Assembly (NCBI RefSeq): GCF_000308615.1
Contig: NZ_BAGB01000006.1
Coordinates: forward strand, 1-64,000
Origin: Nocardia jiangxiensis NBRC 101359
GTDB lineage: Bacteria > Actinomycetota > Actinomycetes > Mycobacteriales > Mycobacteriaceae
Length of the DNA stretch: 64,000 nucleotides
Direction of reading: 5' to 3'
Shown here: positions 46,098 through 57,470 of the stretch, piece after piece
Layout of the letters: each line of letters starts with the position of its first letter
How positions within the stretch are numbered: position 1 is the first letter of the stretch
Notes under the pieces: generated by a model
Databases searched by the model: none
The model's input: only the letters and a program-made list of their open reading frames with translations
What the model was told of the DNA's origin: nothing
Translations under genes and position numbers: made by a program

Positions 46098-47327
46098 TCA
46101 GTGCGCTGTGCCGTGCCGCACGGCATCGCGCGGCTCCGCGTAACGCACTGTCTCCCAAGCGATCAGCACACCGAGCACGGCGCACAGCAGCGCGAGCGCG
46201 GCCATCGCGGGCAGTATCGAGGCCAGCGGGATGAGCGCGAGAACGACCACCGCTGCCGCCAGCCGCGGCCACAGCACGACTCTCGTTGCGTAGTGCCGGA
46301 ATCCGACCAGTGCGAGCAGATATCCGGCCGCACCCCCGTACAGGGCGAACAGCGGAATCCCGTGCAGCGCATCGTGCAACGTGTGTTCCTCGGCCCCGCC
46401 GACGTACTCGAGCACGTTCTTCAGGCCCAGCGACATCGCGATGATCGCGACGACCATCGGGAAATGCCAGTAGGTGTAGCAGTTTCGGGCGATCTTGATC
46501 TGCTGCGGCCCGCTCGCGCGGGCCAGGTGCTCCTCCACCACGGCCGCGCCGACGTCGAAGTACGCCCACCACAGCAGACCCGAAACGGCAAGTCCCAGAA
46601 TCGATCCCACAGTAATCGGCCAGGAGATCGGCAGCCCGGACACGCCGACGCCGATGGAGACGACCGATTCGCCCAGCGCGATGATGACGATCAGGCCGTG
46701 CCGCTCGGCGAAGTGCGAGGTCGAGTTGACCCGCCATTCGTTGCCGGAGAACAGGGTCCAGGCCATATCACCGGCGACGGCCGCGATCCACAGCCACAGT
46801 TGGGCTGTCCCGTGGTTGAGCGCGGCGATGATCAGCAGTGTCGTACCGATCGTGATCGACCCGACCGCCCAGCGCGTGACCTGTCCGCGCAACTGCGGGT
46901 CCTGTGCACTGGCGCACCAGAACATCACCAGGTGCACCAGCCGGATGAACAGGTACGCCAGGGCGAAGACCAGCGGTCCGTACCAGCCGCCGGGCATGTC
47001 GTGGAATGCCTCGGGGATGGTGATGGCCACGATCAAGGCCGCGCCCATGGCCCCGAACATCGCGAGCCGGGCGATGCCCTCGTCGGCCTTCACGACGTTG
47101 CCGAGCCAGGCGTAGGCGATCCACACCCACCACATGATGGCCAGCACCAGGAAGGCGCGCAGCATGTTCAGCGCGGTGGACTCGTGGGCGGCCAGCTCGT
47201 CGACCTGGGTGAAGGCGAACACCAGCACCAGGTCGAAGAACAGTTCCAGCTGCGTCACCGAGGACTGCTCGGTGACGGCCTGCATGCGGGATCCTCTGCC
47301 GCGAGTCACGCGAATCATGAGCACCAT
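46098..47327 (-). CDS. LtrA family membrane protein
   Basis: A 409-residue protein of the low temperature requirement A family with about eleven helices. The signature SSVTQLELFFDLVLVFAFTQV near residue 25 and the segments WVWIAYAWLGNVV, SHFAERHGLIVIIALGES and NCYTYWHFPMV are characteristic. The function is not settled. Three methionines compete for the start (47327, 47318 and 47285); only the last has a good site, GAGGA, ahead, so the protein may be 14 residues shorter. Confidence 0.85.
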   Translation of the reverse strand: MVLMIRVTRGRGSRMQAVTEQSSVTQLELFFDLVLVFAFTQVDELAAHESTALNMLRAFLVLAIMWWVWIAYAWLGNVVKADEGIARLAMFGAMGAALIVAITIPEAFHDMPGGWYGPLVFALAYLFIRLVHLVMFWCASAQDPQLRGQVTRWAVGSITIGTTLLIIAALNHGTAQLWLWIAAVAGDMAWTLFSGNEWRVNSTSHFAERHGLIVIIALGESVVSIGVGVSGLPISWPITVGSILGLAVSGLLWWAYFDVGAAVVEEHLARASGPQQIKIARNCYTYWHFPMVVAIIAMSLGLKNVLEYVGGAEEHTLHDALHGIPLFALYGGAAGYLLALVGFRHYATRVVLWPRLAAAVVVLALIPLASILPAMAALALLCAVLGVLIAWETVRYAEPRDAVRHGTAH

Positions 47328-47378
47328 CGTGACAGGTCGTCGACCAGGTCGCCCGGATCCTCCGGGCGCGATGGGAAC

Positions 47379-47837
47379 TCAGCTCACCTCGTAGTTCTCA
47401 CCGAACTGGAACTTCTCGATGAACTCGATGAGATTCTGAACCGCTTCCTCGTTGACCTTGGCCAAACTGCGTTTCATCAGGATGCCCGGAACCGGAATCG
47501 GCAGATAGACCTCGGAGTGGTACCAGACCTCGGTGCCCTCGGGGGACTGTTCGAGTTCGAACCAGCCCTTACCGCCGCCGCCCGCACCGCTCTCGACGAC
47601 CTTCCAGGAGATGCGTTCGCTGGTGCAGTCGTATTCGAGCACTTGTCGGTCGGAGTTGCCCATCGGGCTCACCGTGGCGTACACACGCTGTGGGCGCCCG
47701 TACGCGTCGTGGGTTGCCACGCGCACATCCTTGTGCGAGGGGGACCAGTCGGGGATCCGCTCGACCGCGAGCAGTGCCTCCATCACTTGGTCTGGATCGA
47801 CATCGACGATGAATCGGTGGTCGGTCTTCGTGCGCAT
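47379..47837 (-). CDS. SRPBCC family protein
   Basis: A 152-residue START-like protein. The core runs from TDHRFIVDVDPDQVMEALLA through VYATVSPMG and ISWKVVES to the C-terminal helix AKVNEEAVQNLIEFIEKF. The fold holds hydrophobic ligands or helps make polyketides; the ligand is unknown. The ATG at 47837 follows GGAGGG; the longer frame from 47888 has no such site. It is unlike the first SRPBCC protein of the window in detail. Confidence 0.8.
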   Translation of the reverse strand: MRTKTDHRFIVDVDPDQVMEALLAVERIPDWSPSHKDVRVATHDAYGRPQRVYATVSPMGNSDRQVLEYDCTSERISWKVVESGAGGGGKGWFELEQSPEGTEVWYHSEVYLPIPVPGILMKRSLAKVNEEAVQNLIEFIEKFQFGENYEVS

Positions 47838-48038
47838 AGCCTTGCCCTCCACCCCCCGAAATACTCGCCCGATTGTCTCCGCGGTCACATGCGGTCGTCA
47901 ACCATGGCGCGGGCTCCGGATGTCACAGACCGTCCAGTATGCACAGCTGGCTATCGAACCGCCGGAAGCGTCCGCCGCTCGCGTCGGTTCGGTCGGTGGC
48001 GCAGCCCGGCTGTGCGGTACGGGGTGCGCGAATTGTGC

Positions 48039-48221
48039 TCAGTGGCGCTGAACGACCCAGTCGGGCCCGGGGAACACCAGGCTCTCGTGGCCGTCGTCGA
48101 ATCGGACGATGTACGGCGGCGCGCCGTCGGCCCCGCGTACCTCGAGGATTTCGCCCATCCGATCCGGCATCCCGACCATGTGGCTGTGCACAGATAATCG
48201 ATCTCCGACCTTTGCCTGCAT
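48039..48221 (-). CDS. DUF1918 domain protein
   Basis: A 60-residue protein made almost entirely of one small beta-barrel domain: MQAKVGDRLSVHS, then DRMGEILEVRGADGAPPYI and VRFDDGHESLVFPG. This DUF1918 pattern is common and often multicopy in actinobacteria. The function is unknown, though the SH3-like fold suggests binding of protein or nucleic acid. Confidence 0.88.
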   Translation of the reverse strand: MQAKVGDRLSVHSHMVGMPDRMGEILEVRGADGAPPYIVRFDDGHESLVFPGPDWVVQRH

Positions 48222-48340
48222 GATTCGAATTATCCGTCGGACGTGATGAACGTCACAAGGTATATGAACGTTTCAGATTACCCGATCGCGTGGGTTGCGA
48301 CACATTCGGGGGTACTCCGGTGGCTCCGCTCGGCAGGCGT

Positions 48341-48817
48341 CTAGTCCGCTTCCCGCAGCATGGCCGTCACTCGCAGGGACGTGTCGTGCAGCCGATCGAA
48401 CACGCCCAGTATCAATTCGAGTTGTTCGGCGCTGTAATCACCCATGACCCTGCCGAATTCGCGGGCCAGCGGCTCGTAGTGCCGGGCGATCTCGCCGGTG
48501 CGGTCCGCGGACAGCGAGATGATCACCCGGCGGCGATCGTGTTCGTCGTGCGCCCGGGTGACGAAGCCGCTCTTGATCAGTCGGTCGATCAACCGGGTGA
48601 CCGCTCCGGTGGTCAGTCCGGTGCGGGCGGCGAGTTCGCCGGGGGTGGCCGGGCCGCCCAGGCGCAACAGGTTGAGGCAGCGCAGATCGGTGACGTGCAG
48701 TCCGAGCCGGTCGGCCACGGCCTGATGCAGCATCACCGCGTCGGTGGCGTTGCGCTGTGCGGCGATCGTGAGTTGTCGCCCCAGGTCGGTTGCTGTCGCG
48801 GTGGCACGTCGTGTCAT
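48341..48817 (-). CDS. MarR family transcriptional regulator
   Basis: A 158-residue winged-helix regulator. The recognition part is TPGELAARTGLTTGAVTRLI and the wing is HDEHDRRRVIISLS. The long terminal helices form the dimer interface. The ATG at 48817 is used; the frame is open upstream to 48871 but runs into the probable operator. A 15-base palindrome at 48858-48872 suggests autoregulation. The gene is divergent from lysC by about 280 bases; control of lysC is not implied. Confidence 0.85.
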   Translation of the reverse strand: MTRRATATATDLGRQLTIAAQRNATDAVMLHQAVADRLGLHVTDLRCLNLLRLGGPATPGELAARTGLTTGAVTRLIDRLIKSGFVTRAHDEHDRRRVIISLSADRTGEIARHYEPLAREFGRVMGDYSAEQLELILGVFDRLHDTSLRVTAMLREAD

Positions 48818-48857
48818 CGGCGCTGTTCTCCCGTCTCGTCGCCTTACTCGTGCAACT

Positions 48858-48872
48858 GTTGTGTGACACAAC
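48858..48872. promoter_or_regulatory. MarR-type palindromic operator
   Basis: GTTGTGT-G-ACACAAC is a perfect 15-base palindrome 41 bases ahead of the marR start. The TTGTG half site and the spacing suit MarR dimers. Confidence 0.65.
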
Positions 48873-49027
48873 TAGTGCCGCTTCAAACCTCGACGCGGAT
48901 AATGTGACATTCCTGGCTTCCCGGGACCGGGGGCCACGAGGTCATCCAGGCATGTCACGCGCCGCTGACCGCCCGATTCGATGGATGAACGACGTCCCGA
49001 CCGCGGCTCCGGATTCGAGGTGTCCCG

Positions 49028-49055
49028 TTAACTTCCTGGCTCGAGTCGGTACTGT
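49028..49055 (+). promoter_or_regulatory. Candidate promoter of lysC-asd
   Basis: TTAACT (49028-49033) and TACTGT (49050-49055) are 16 bases apart, about 45 bases ahead of the lysC start. Confidence 0.35.
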
Positions 49056-49099
49056 GGGGTGCTGGTAACAGCAAGTAAGTCGATTTTGGAGGATCCCTC

Positions 49100-51402
<2,303 letters not shown>

Positions 51403-51414
51403 GTCGATCGCTCG

Positions 51415-51457
51415 GAACGGGCCGTCGGATTCCTGAGGGGAATCCCACGGCCCGTTC
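51415..51457. terminator. Bidirectional terminator after asd
   Basis: GAACGGGCCGT and its complement (51415-51425 and 51447-51457) are extended by GGATTCC/GGAATCC with one mismatch and a 5-base loop. It lies between the convergent asd and tetR genes. Confidence 0.75.
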
Positions 51458-51500
51458 GGCATTCGGGACCAGGACCGCGGCCTGTGTGGTCGGCCCCGGT

Positions 51501-52091
51501 TCAGCGGGGGCGTAGGCCGTCGAACAGGACCGCGAAGGTGCGGCGGCGTTGTTCGGCGTTCGCGCCGGTGGTGTGGGTGGCCAGGAAGCCGCCCTTGAGA
51601 ATTCGCATGAGGTCGTCGATGTCGATGTCCGTGCGGGTTGCGCCGGCGGCCTGGGCGCGGCGCAGCAGGACGTCGATGGCGGCGAGCAGTTCGACTGTGG
51701 GGCCGGGGTTTTCGAGGCTCTCGTGGCCGCCGACCGCCTCGGCGAGGTCGCGTTTGACCCCGGCCTCGACGACCATCACGTCGAGGTAGTCGTAGAAGGC
51801 GCGGCCGGGATCCGCGGCGTCGGCCAGGGCGCTCGCGTGCGCGACCATCCGTTCGACGCGGTCCAGCATCGCCGCGTGGAACAGCGCCTCCTTGGTGGGG
51901 AAATGCCGATAGACCGTACCGGGGCCGACCCCGGCACGCCGGGCGATCTCGTCCAGCGGGACCGAGATGCCCTCGGCGGCGAATGCCTCCTGGGCCGCGG
52001 CCAATACGCGTTCACGGTTGCGGCGGGCGTCGGCGCGCAGTGCGCGGCCCGTCCCGGAGGTCGTGGCCGCCTTCGCCTGTGTTTCGGTCAC
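51501..52091 (-). CDS. TetR family transcriptional regulator
   Basis: A 196-residue TetR regulator with an N-terminal helix-turn-helix (LDEIARRAGVGPGTVYRHFPTKEALFHAAM). The C-terminal domain is that of the group often annotated as SbtR-like. It is divergent from a small NTF2-like gene, and two near-identical direct repeats lie between them (52121-52139 and 52146-52164), which are the probable binding sites. Confidence 0.88.
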   Translation of the reverse strand: MTETQAKAATTSGTGRALRADARRNRERVLAAAQEAFAAEGISVPLDEIARRAGVGPGTVYRHFPTKEALFHAAMLDRVERMVAHASALADAADPGRAFYDYLDVMVVEAGVKRDLAEAVGGHESLENPGPTVELLAAIDVLLRRAQAAGATRTDIDIDDLMRILKGGFLATHTTGANAEQRRRTFAVLFDGLRPR

Positions 52092-52115
52092 GGCGCGAGT
52101 CTACCCGGAACACCA

Positions 52116-52164
52116 TTGACAAACGGGGCGTGCGTTCCGGATCATAAACGGGGCATACGTTCCG
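52116..52164 (+). promoter_or_regulatory. Promoter with duplicated TetR operator
   Basis: A consensus -35 box TTGACA (52116-52121) is overlapped by the first of two repeats: AAACGGGGCGTGCGTTCCG (52121-52139) and AAACGGGGCATACGTTCCG (52146-52164). Start-to-start spacing is 25 bases and each unit is flanked by AACG/CGTT. Two dimers could bind side by side and block the promoter of the NTF2-like gene. Confidence 0.65.
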
Positions 52165-52181
52165 ATTCTTCAGGGGTAATC

Positions 52182-52601
52182 ATGACAGCAGATCAGGACC
52201 TCACGCCACGCGCGCTGGTCGAGCAGTTGTTCACCGGCCTGGGCACACCCGACGCCGACGCCTTCGCCGACGTACTGGCCCCGGACGTGGTGTTCGAAAT
52301 TCCGTGGACCGTTCCCGGCATGCCCGAACGACTCGAGGGCCGGGAGGCCGTGCGCGAACATCTCGCCCAGCGTTGGGCGAATCTGACCCGCCTCCAGGTA
52401 CACGGGGTCTATCCGGAGGTGTACGAGACCTCGGATCCGGGACTGTTCTTCGTGGAGAACGAGGTCGACATGACCCGGCCCGACGGCGTGCGCTCGCGCG
52501 GGCGGACCTCGGTCAACGCCGTTCGAGTCCGGGACGGGAAGATCGTGCTGTTCCGCGACTACATGGACACCGGACGGCTCGCGGCCCTGGTCGAGCAGTG
52601 A
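52182..52601 (+). CDS. NTF2/SnoaL-like protein
   Basis: A 139-residue protein with the cone-shaped NTF2-like fold, in which a pocket may bind or transform a small molecule. Typical segments are LVEQLFTGLGTPDADAFADV, the central VVFEIPWTVPG and the ending VNAVRVRDGKIVLFRDYMDT. The ATG at 52182 follows AGGGGT; the long frame upstream is the shadow of tetR. Tight control by the divergent TetR is expected. Confidence 0.82.
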   Translation: MTADQDLTPRALVEQLFTGLGTPDADAFADVLAPDVVFEIPWTVPGMPERLEGREAVREHLAQRWANLTRLQVHGVYPEVYETSDPGLFFVENEVDMTRPDGVRSRGRTSVNAVRVRDGKIVLFRDYMDTGRLAALVEQ

Positions 52602-52641
52602 GGTCCGCCGCCCTGTCCGGTCAGCGCGCCGGACAGGGCGG

Positions 52642-53982
52642 TCAGCGGATGCCGGGCGTACGCGGATCGGGTCCGAGGCAGGTCAGGATCACGCAGCCCG
52701 GCGGCGCGTCGGAGAACGGCGGCCGCAGCGGAGTGTTCAAGCAGGACAGCACATTACAGCCCGGATAGGCATCGGGTCCGATGCCGAACAGAGCCATGGT
52801 GATGTTCGGGTCGAAATACGCGCGCGGATCCAGCGGCAGTGGCGGTTCGACGTAGGGCCCCGGATCCGGGATCGGTGGATGAACGAAGGCCGCGAGCAGT
52901 TTGCGGAAGAATTCGTGGGACAGCTCACCCATGTTCTGCAGGGTGCCGGGCAGCCCCTCGGTGCTGTGATTGCCGAACGCTCCGGTCCACTCCACCGTCA
53001 GATCCAGGTCCGGAACGACGAACACGTCCTGTAACCCGATGCCGGACATCTGATAACTGCCGGGCAGGAATCGGGGTACCTCCGCACATCCGGGACCGAC
53101 CCAGAACAGATATCCGTAACAGGGGTTGGTCGCCGAGGGCCGCCGCGCGGCGTGCAGATACGTCGAGGAGACGATCTGCCGGTTGCCCCACCGCCCCGAA
53201 TTACTCAGCAGCAGACCGAGTTTGGCCAGATCATCGGGCGGAATCAGCAGGTGCGCATAGCCGTAGGTACGTCCGGAACGGTCCCGCGCCCAGTAGTAGT
53301 CGCCGCGCTCGATGCCCAGTGGGTCGAACAGCTCGCGCTGGGCGAACTGCTGAAGTGGCTCCCGCACAGCCAGTTCCACGACATAGGTCAGCAGATCCAC
53401 ATTGCGCTGGCTGTAGGCGAACGCGGTGCCGGGCGGAGTGTCGAACGGCACGCCCAGCGCCTGCACCGCGCTGTCGGGGTCGATCGGGATGACGCCGGTG
53501 GCGCCCTCGTTCACCGCGCCCACGTGCAGTCCGGAGGTCTCGGTGAGCAGATCGGTGACGGTGACCGAGCGATGTTCCGCATCACCCAGACCGGGCGGCA
53601 GATAGCGGCCGATGGGTGCGCTCAGGTCGAGTTTCCCCTTGTCCGAGGCGATTCCGACGATCAGCGACACCACGCTCTTGGTGACGCTCCAGACGTTCCA
53701 CGGGGTGCCGCCGGACCGGTCGTCGGCGGGGGCGGCGCCCACGAGACAGTTGTGCCGGAAGACCTGGACGTTCAGGCGGTTTCGGCTCATCGCGAAGGCG
53801 AGTGCCTCGGACAGTCGGGCGGGATCGAATCCGGCCTGTTCGGGGGTGGCCCGCGGGAAGGCCCGCCCGGAGCTCACCCCGCAGTGGAGTTGGGTATCGG
53901 TCGTCGCGTGGGCGTATCCGGGCGCTACACCGATCGTCGCCAGGATCGCAATCGTCGCAAACCACCCCAGAATGCGGCACAT
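52642..53982 (-). CDS. Secreted serine hydrolase, beta-lactamase family
   Basis: A 446-residue exported protein of the class C beta-lactamase/penicillin-binding-like fold. A signal peptide is present (residues about 1-26, cleavage after GYAHA). The nucleophile is in SVTKSVVSLIVG (SxxK), the tyrosine motif is YSQRN, and a HSTEGLPG segment stands where the KTG triad is found in lactamases. Such proteins are usually esterases or peptidases rather than antibiotic-degrading enzymes. The C-terminus of about 75 residues is Pro-rich with four cysteines (NVLSCLN and VILTCLG among them), which is unusual and may bind the cell surface. Confidence 0.8.
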   Translation of the reverse strand: MCRILGWFATIAILATIGVAPGYAHATTDTQLHCGVSSGRAFPRATPEQAGFDPARLSEALAFAMSRNRLNVQVFRHNCLVGAAPADDRSGGTPWNVWSVTKSVVSLIVGIASDKGKLDLSAPIGRYLPPGLGDAEHRSVTVTDLLTETSGLHVGAVNEGATGVIPIDPDSAVQALGVPFDTPPGTAFAYSQRNVDLLTYVVELAVREPLQQFAQRELFDPLGIERGDYYWARDRSGRTYGYAHLLIPPDDLAKLGLLLSNSGRWGNRQIVSSTYLHAARRPSATNPCYGYLFWVGPGCAEVPRFLPGSYQMSGIGLQDVFVVPDLDLTVEWTGAFGNHSTEGLPGTLQNMGELSHEFFRKLLAAFVHPPIPDPGPYVEPPLPLDPRAYFDPNITMALFGIGPDAYPGCNVLSCLNTPLRPPFSDAPPGCVILTCLGPDPRTPGIR

Positions 53983-54350
53983 AGCTGTGAGGCTAGCGGT
54001 TGACCGGCGACCCGGAACGCAGAACGCCACCGGTTCCGAGGAATCCGGCGGCGTTCGTTCTGCAGCACTACTGCAACACGTTCGCGAACGCCACGCCAGC
54101 CTCGCGAACCAGGGTGCCGATGCCCAACATGCGCCTCTCGGCGAGTGGTCGCTCGTAGCGACGAATTGTGCGGCCCGGGGCTGTCCCGGCATCGGCAATA
54201 CGAGTCAACCGCGCTGGGACGGGATCTATTCCGGGTTCGGGGATGTGAGCTAGCGCATACTGCCGCAGGCCGACCGATCAGGCATAACGCCTGGTCATGC
54301 CGTGGTGCCACGGGATAGCATCGCAGGAGTCTGCCGAGCGAGGGGGAGTT
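53983..54350. other. Intergenic region between serine hydrolase and AAA ATPase
   Basis: No gene that I can support. A short minus-strand frame at 54071-54133 (MLGIGTLVREAGVAFANVLQ) reads well but has no ribosome site. The promoters of both divergent genes should lie here. Confidence 0.4.
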
Positions 54351-55715
54351 GTGACCGACGATCCGGTTCTGAGCGAGATGCTGCGCATACTCGAGACCAA
54401 TCCGGAACTGCTGCCGGTGCGGATCCGGGTGATCGAGTTGCTCGCGGACCGATCGCGGCATGCCGAGGCGCTCCCGCACTGCGCCGCCGCGCTCGGCATC
54501 GATCCCGGAAATGCCGTGGTGCTCGCACTGTTGCAGCGCTGTACCGCCGCGCTCGCCGCAGGTGCGGGTTCGCCGCAGGCGGAAACGCAATCCGGGCAAA
54601 TTCCTGGCACACCGTCGGGCAGCGTCGCGAACGAGACGAGCGCGAACGAGACGAGCGCCGAGGAGACCACGCCGGATCCGGACCCCGCACCGCCCGCCCA
54701 CTTCGACTGGGCCGCGGCCGAGCGCGAGGTCGGCGACATCATCGCTCCGGCCTTCGTGGACGAGGGCGAACGGTCCGAGGGGGAGCTGTCCCTGAACGAA
54801 GACGGTGAGCCGGTCGCCCACGCCGAGGGCGATGTCGGACTGTTCGAGCGCCCGAGCGTCGCGCTGGCCGATGTGGGCGGGATGGAGAACGTCAAACAGC
54901 AGCTCGAGCTGTCGCTGCTGGGTCCGCTGCGTAATCCGGATCTGGCCAAGGCGTTCGGCACCAGCGCGCGCGGCGGACTGCTGCTGTACGGGCCGCCGGG
55001 ATGCGGCAAGACGTTCATCGCCGCGGCGGTCGCCGGTGAGCTGGGCGCGAACTTCTATCCGATCGAGATCGCCGACATCCTGGACATCTACACCGGCTCG
55101 AGCGAACGCAATCTGCATCAGGTCTTCGAGGTCGCCCGGCGCAACGCACCGTGCGTGCTGTTCATCGACGAGGTGGATGCGCTGGGGCACAAGCGAAGTC
55201 AGATGTCCGGTTCGGCGACCATGCGCACGGTGGTGAATCAGCTGCTCACCGAGATGGATTCGGCCACCGCCGACAACGACGGCGTGTATCTGCTGGGCGC
55301 GACGAACCATCCGTGGGATATCGACGTCGCGCTGCGCCGCCCCGGCCGCTTCGACCGGATGATCCTGGTGACCCTGCCCGACCGCGAGGCGCGTCGCGCG
55401 ATTCTGCGGCACCACCTGAAGGATCGCCCGGTCAGCGGCATCGATCTGGCCGCGATCGCCAAGCGCACCGACGGTTTCTCCGGGGCGGATCTGGCGCACG
55501 TGTGCACCTCGGCGACCCAGCTGGCCATGGCCGACTCGATTCGCAGCGGGACCGTGCGCCCGGTCACCATGCGCGATATCGAGGGCGCGCTCGCGCAGGT
55601 CAAGCCCAGTGCGGGGGCCTGGTTCGAATCCGCCCGCAACGTCGTGGAATTCGCCAACAACGACGGCACCTACGACGAACTCGCCAAGTACATGCGCGAG
55701 AAGAAGCTCCGGTGA
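54351..55715 (+). CDS. AAA ATPase of the Cdc48/FtsH-like group
   Basis: A 454-residue ATPase. Residues 1-70 are helical repeats resembling TPR; an acidic, Thr/Glu/Pro-rich linker follows to about 165; the AAA module then occupies about 170-420: LADVGGMENVKQQLE, Walker A YGPPGCGKTFIAAAV near 213, Walker B VLFIDEVDALG and the arginine finger stretch RRPGRFDRM. No protease or membrane domain is attached. Members remodel or unfold partner proteins. The next gene, coding for a TPR membrane protein, starts 25 bases on and is probably the partner. The GTG at 54351 follows AGGGGGAG. Confidence 0.85.
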   Translation: MTDDPVLSEMLRILETNPELLPVRIRVIELLADRSRHAEALPHCAAALGIDPGNAVVLALLQRCTAALAAGAGSPQAETQSGQIPGTPSGSVANETSANETSAEETTPDPDPAPPAHFDWAAAEREVGDIIAPAFVDEGERSEGELSLNEDGEPVAHAEGDVGLFERPSVALADVGGMENVKQQLELSLLGPLRNPDLAKAFGTSARGGLLLYGPPGCGKTFIAAAVAGELGANFYPIEIADILDIYTGSSERNLHQVFEVARRNAPCVLFIDEVDALGHKRSQMSGSATMRTVVNQLLTEMDSATADNDGVYLLGATNHPWDIDVALRRPGRFDRMILVTLPDREARRAILRHHLKDRPVSGIDLAAIAKRTDGFSGADLAHVCTSATQLAMADSIRSGTVRPVTMRDIEGALAQVKPSAGAWFESARNVVEFANNDGTYDELAKYMREKKLR

Positions 55716-55739
55716 GCCGCCGGGATCACCGTCGCGATC

Positions 55740-57074
55740 ATGGCTGATCTCGAGCGGGCCAAGGTCCTCATCGAGCTGCGTCGGCTGAGCGAGGCCCGGG
55801 AGCAACTGGCCGCGGTACTGGCCGCCGAACCCGATAATGCCGAGGCCGCAACCTATCTCGCACAGGCGGCCTATCTGGATCAGCGGTATCGCGAGGCCGC
55901 CGACCAGAGCGCCGCGGCCCTGCGGATCCAGCCGCGCAACCAGTTCGCCATGCGCATTCACGCCCTGGCGCTGCTCAATACGGGCGACGCCGGGCGATGG
56001 CAGGCGCAGCAGGTGGCCCGTCAGGTGGTGGCGCTGGGGCCCGAATTCGCCGAGAACCACCGGATTCTGGCGATCGTGCTGCGCGAATGCGGGCATCTGC
56101 CCGAGGCGTTGGCGGCCATCGATCGGGCTGTGGAACTCGATCCCGACGAGGCCGACATCCACGTCGCGCGCGGTTCGATTCTGCGCCGAATGGGGCACTG
56201 CGGCAACCGGTTCCGGCAGGGGCCCGCCGCCGAGGCGTATCATGCGGCACTGCGTCTGGAACCCGAGAGTGCCTATGCCGTGCACGATCTCGCGATCGTC
56301 GAACTCAACGGCCGTCGTCTGCGCAGCGCCCTGCGGGGCGTCCTGAACGCCGCCACCATGGATCCCGGCTTGGGAAATCTGGTGCGCACCAACATCGCAA
56401 CGGTCATCCGGCACGCCATCCGTCGCATGCACTGGGTGCTCGTAGTGGTTGCCTTCGTGGAGCTGGTCATCGGTGAATTCCATGGTCCGCAAACCGCCGT
56501 CCCGCTCGATTCGAGCTATGCGCAGGCGGTCCGCGAATGGCATGATTCCCCTGCGCCGCAACTGGTTCCGATGGGAGCCGGGGCGCCTGCTGCGCAATCG
56601 GCCACCCAGGCTCCGGTCGCCGCGCCGCCATCGATCCCCGGTGTCGCCATTTCGGCCGGGACCGGTCCGGAAACCTCGGTGGCACCGGCTCCGGGGAAGC
56701 CCGCGATGACGAATGCACCTGGTGGGCAGGGTAATCCGACGACAACCGCGGCCCCGTCGACGCACAGCGCTGCGAATTCGTCGACGACGTCCGATTCGAG
56801 ACGGCTGGGGACGGTGGGCCGAGATCTCGGCGCGACCGGGCTGGGGCTGATCGTGGTGATTTCGCTGTGGTGGCTGGGTGTGGTGCCGCGGCGTCGGTGG
56901 CGGTTCGTGCTGCGGGCGGCGTGGTCGAGTCCGCCCACGGCCCTGCGGCTGGTGGTGTTCGGCGCGGGGATGCTCGTGTGCGTGCTGGGTGTCGCGACCG
57001 GGCTGCGTGTATTCCTCAGCGTCGCGGAGCCCGCGCTGCTGGCCCTCGGGATCATCCTGCGTCGTATCGCCTGA
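55740..57074 (+). CDS. TPR-repeat membrane protein
   Basis: A 444-residue protein. The first 215 residues are TPR repeats (for example AREQLAAVLAAEPDNAEAA and ALAAIDRAVELDPDEADIHV), followed by a helix near 229-246, a Pro/Ala/Thr linker of about 110 residues, and two further helices near 365-385 and 405-425 with basic residues between them. It follows the AAA ATPase gene closely. A plausible arrangement is that the TPR part recruits substrates or the ATPase to the membrane. Function and partners are inferred. Confidence 0.75.
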   Translation: MADLERAKVLIELRRLSEAREQLAAVLAAEPDNAEAATYLAQAAYLDQRYREAADQSAAALRIQPRNQFAMRIHALALLNTGDAGRWQAQQVARQVVALGPEFAENHRILAIVLRECGHLPEALAAIDRAVELDPDEADIHVARGSILRRMGHCGNRFRQGPAAEAYHAALRLEPESAYAVHDLAIVELNGRRLRSALRGVLNAATMDPGLGNLVRTNIATVIRHAIRRMHWVLVVVAFVELVIGEFHGPQTAVPLDSSYAQAVREWHDSPAPQLVPMGAGAPAAQSATQAPVAAPPSIPGVAISAGTGPETSVAPAPGKPAMTNAPGGQGNPTTTAAPSTHSAANSSTTSDSRRLGTVGRDLGATGLGLIVVISLWWLGVVPRRRWRFVLRAAWSSPPTALRLVVFGAGMLVCVLGVATGLRVFLSVAEPALLALGIILRRIA

Positions 57075-57100
57075 GATCGCCCTGCCACTCGGGGCGGGAC

Positions 57101-57392
57101 TCAGGGCCAGCTGTGACGGGCCCGAACGGCGGCGATGCCGAAGGCCAGGTCGGCGGCGATCTCGAACAGCGCTGCGAACCAGGAGAATCCGGTGACGTTC
57201 GCCGCCGCGGGCGGGTTGATGAAACTATCGCTGAGCGGGCCGAACCAATAAGGTCGAGACGGTGCTCATCCCGCGGCGCAGATGGTCGGCGGCGTGCACG
57301 AGCAGTGCGACGGCGAAGATCACGGTGATCAGGCGCAGGGTTGTCGGCGCGGCCAGCGCCGAGCCGGGCCGCCGGGTCGTGGATTCGATCAT
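57101..57392 (-). pseudogene. Small membrane protein gene with internal deletion and frameshift
   Basis: A start segment (ATG at 57392: TTRRPGSALAAPTTLRLITV, then IFAVALLVHAADHLRRGM) and an end segment (YWFGPLSDSF, then NPPAAANVTGFSWFAALFEI and ADLAFGI, stop at 57101) both read like a single small actinobacterial membrane protein, but in different frames. The first frame stops at about 57227. The middle helices that I would expect between them are missing. The gene is therefore a remnant. A palindrome at 57422-57444 lies at its old promoter. Confidence 0.6.
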
Positions 57393-57421
57393 GGGCTGCT
57401 CCCGTCGGCCGGGGCCGATAG

Positions 57422-57444
57422 TTCTACTATGGAGTGTAGTAGAA
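57422..57444. promoter_or_regulatory. BlaI-like palindrome
   Basis: TTCTACTA-TGGAGTG-TAGTAGAA: perfect 8-base arms with a 7-base spacer, containing ACTA/TAGT words as in BlaI/MecI-type sites. It lies between the pseudogene start and the 19-residue frame. No BlaI-type gene is in the window. Confidence 0.45.
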
Positions 57445-57470
57445 GTGTCGCGGCAGCGGGCCCGTTCGAG

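Noticed and set aside
45276..48197. A 973-codon plus-strand open frame
   Set aside because: It spans the antisense of ltrA and SRPBCC genes, has random Arg/Gly/Asp-rich composition and no family similarity; it is a shadow caused by high GC content.
53925..56765. A 946-codon minus-strand open frame
   Set aside because: It is antisense to the AAA ATPase and TPR genes, which have clear families; composition is typical of a shadow frame.
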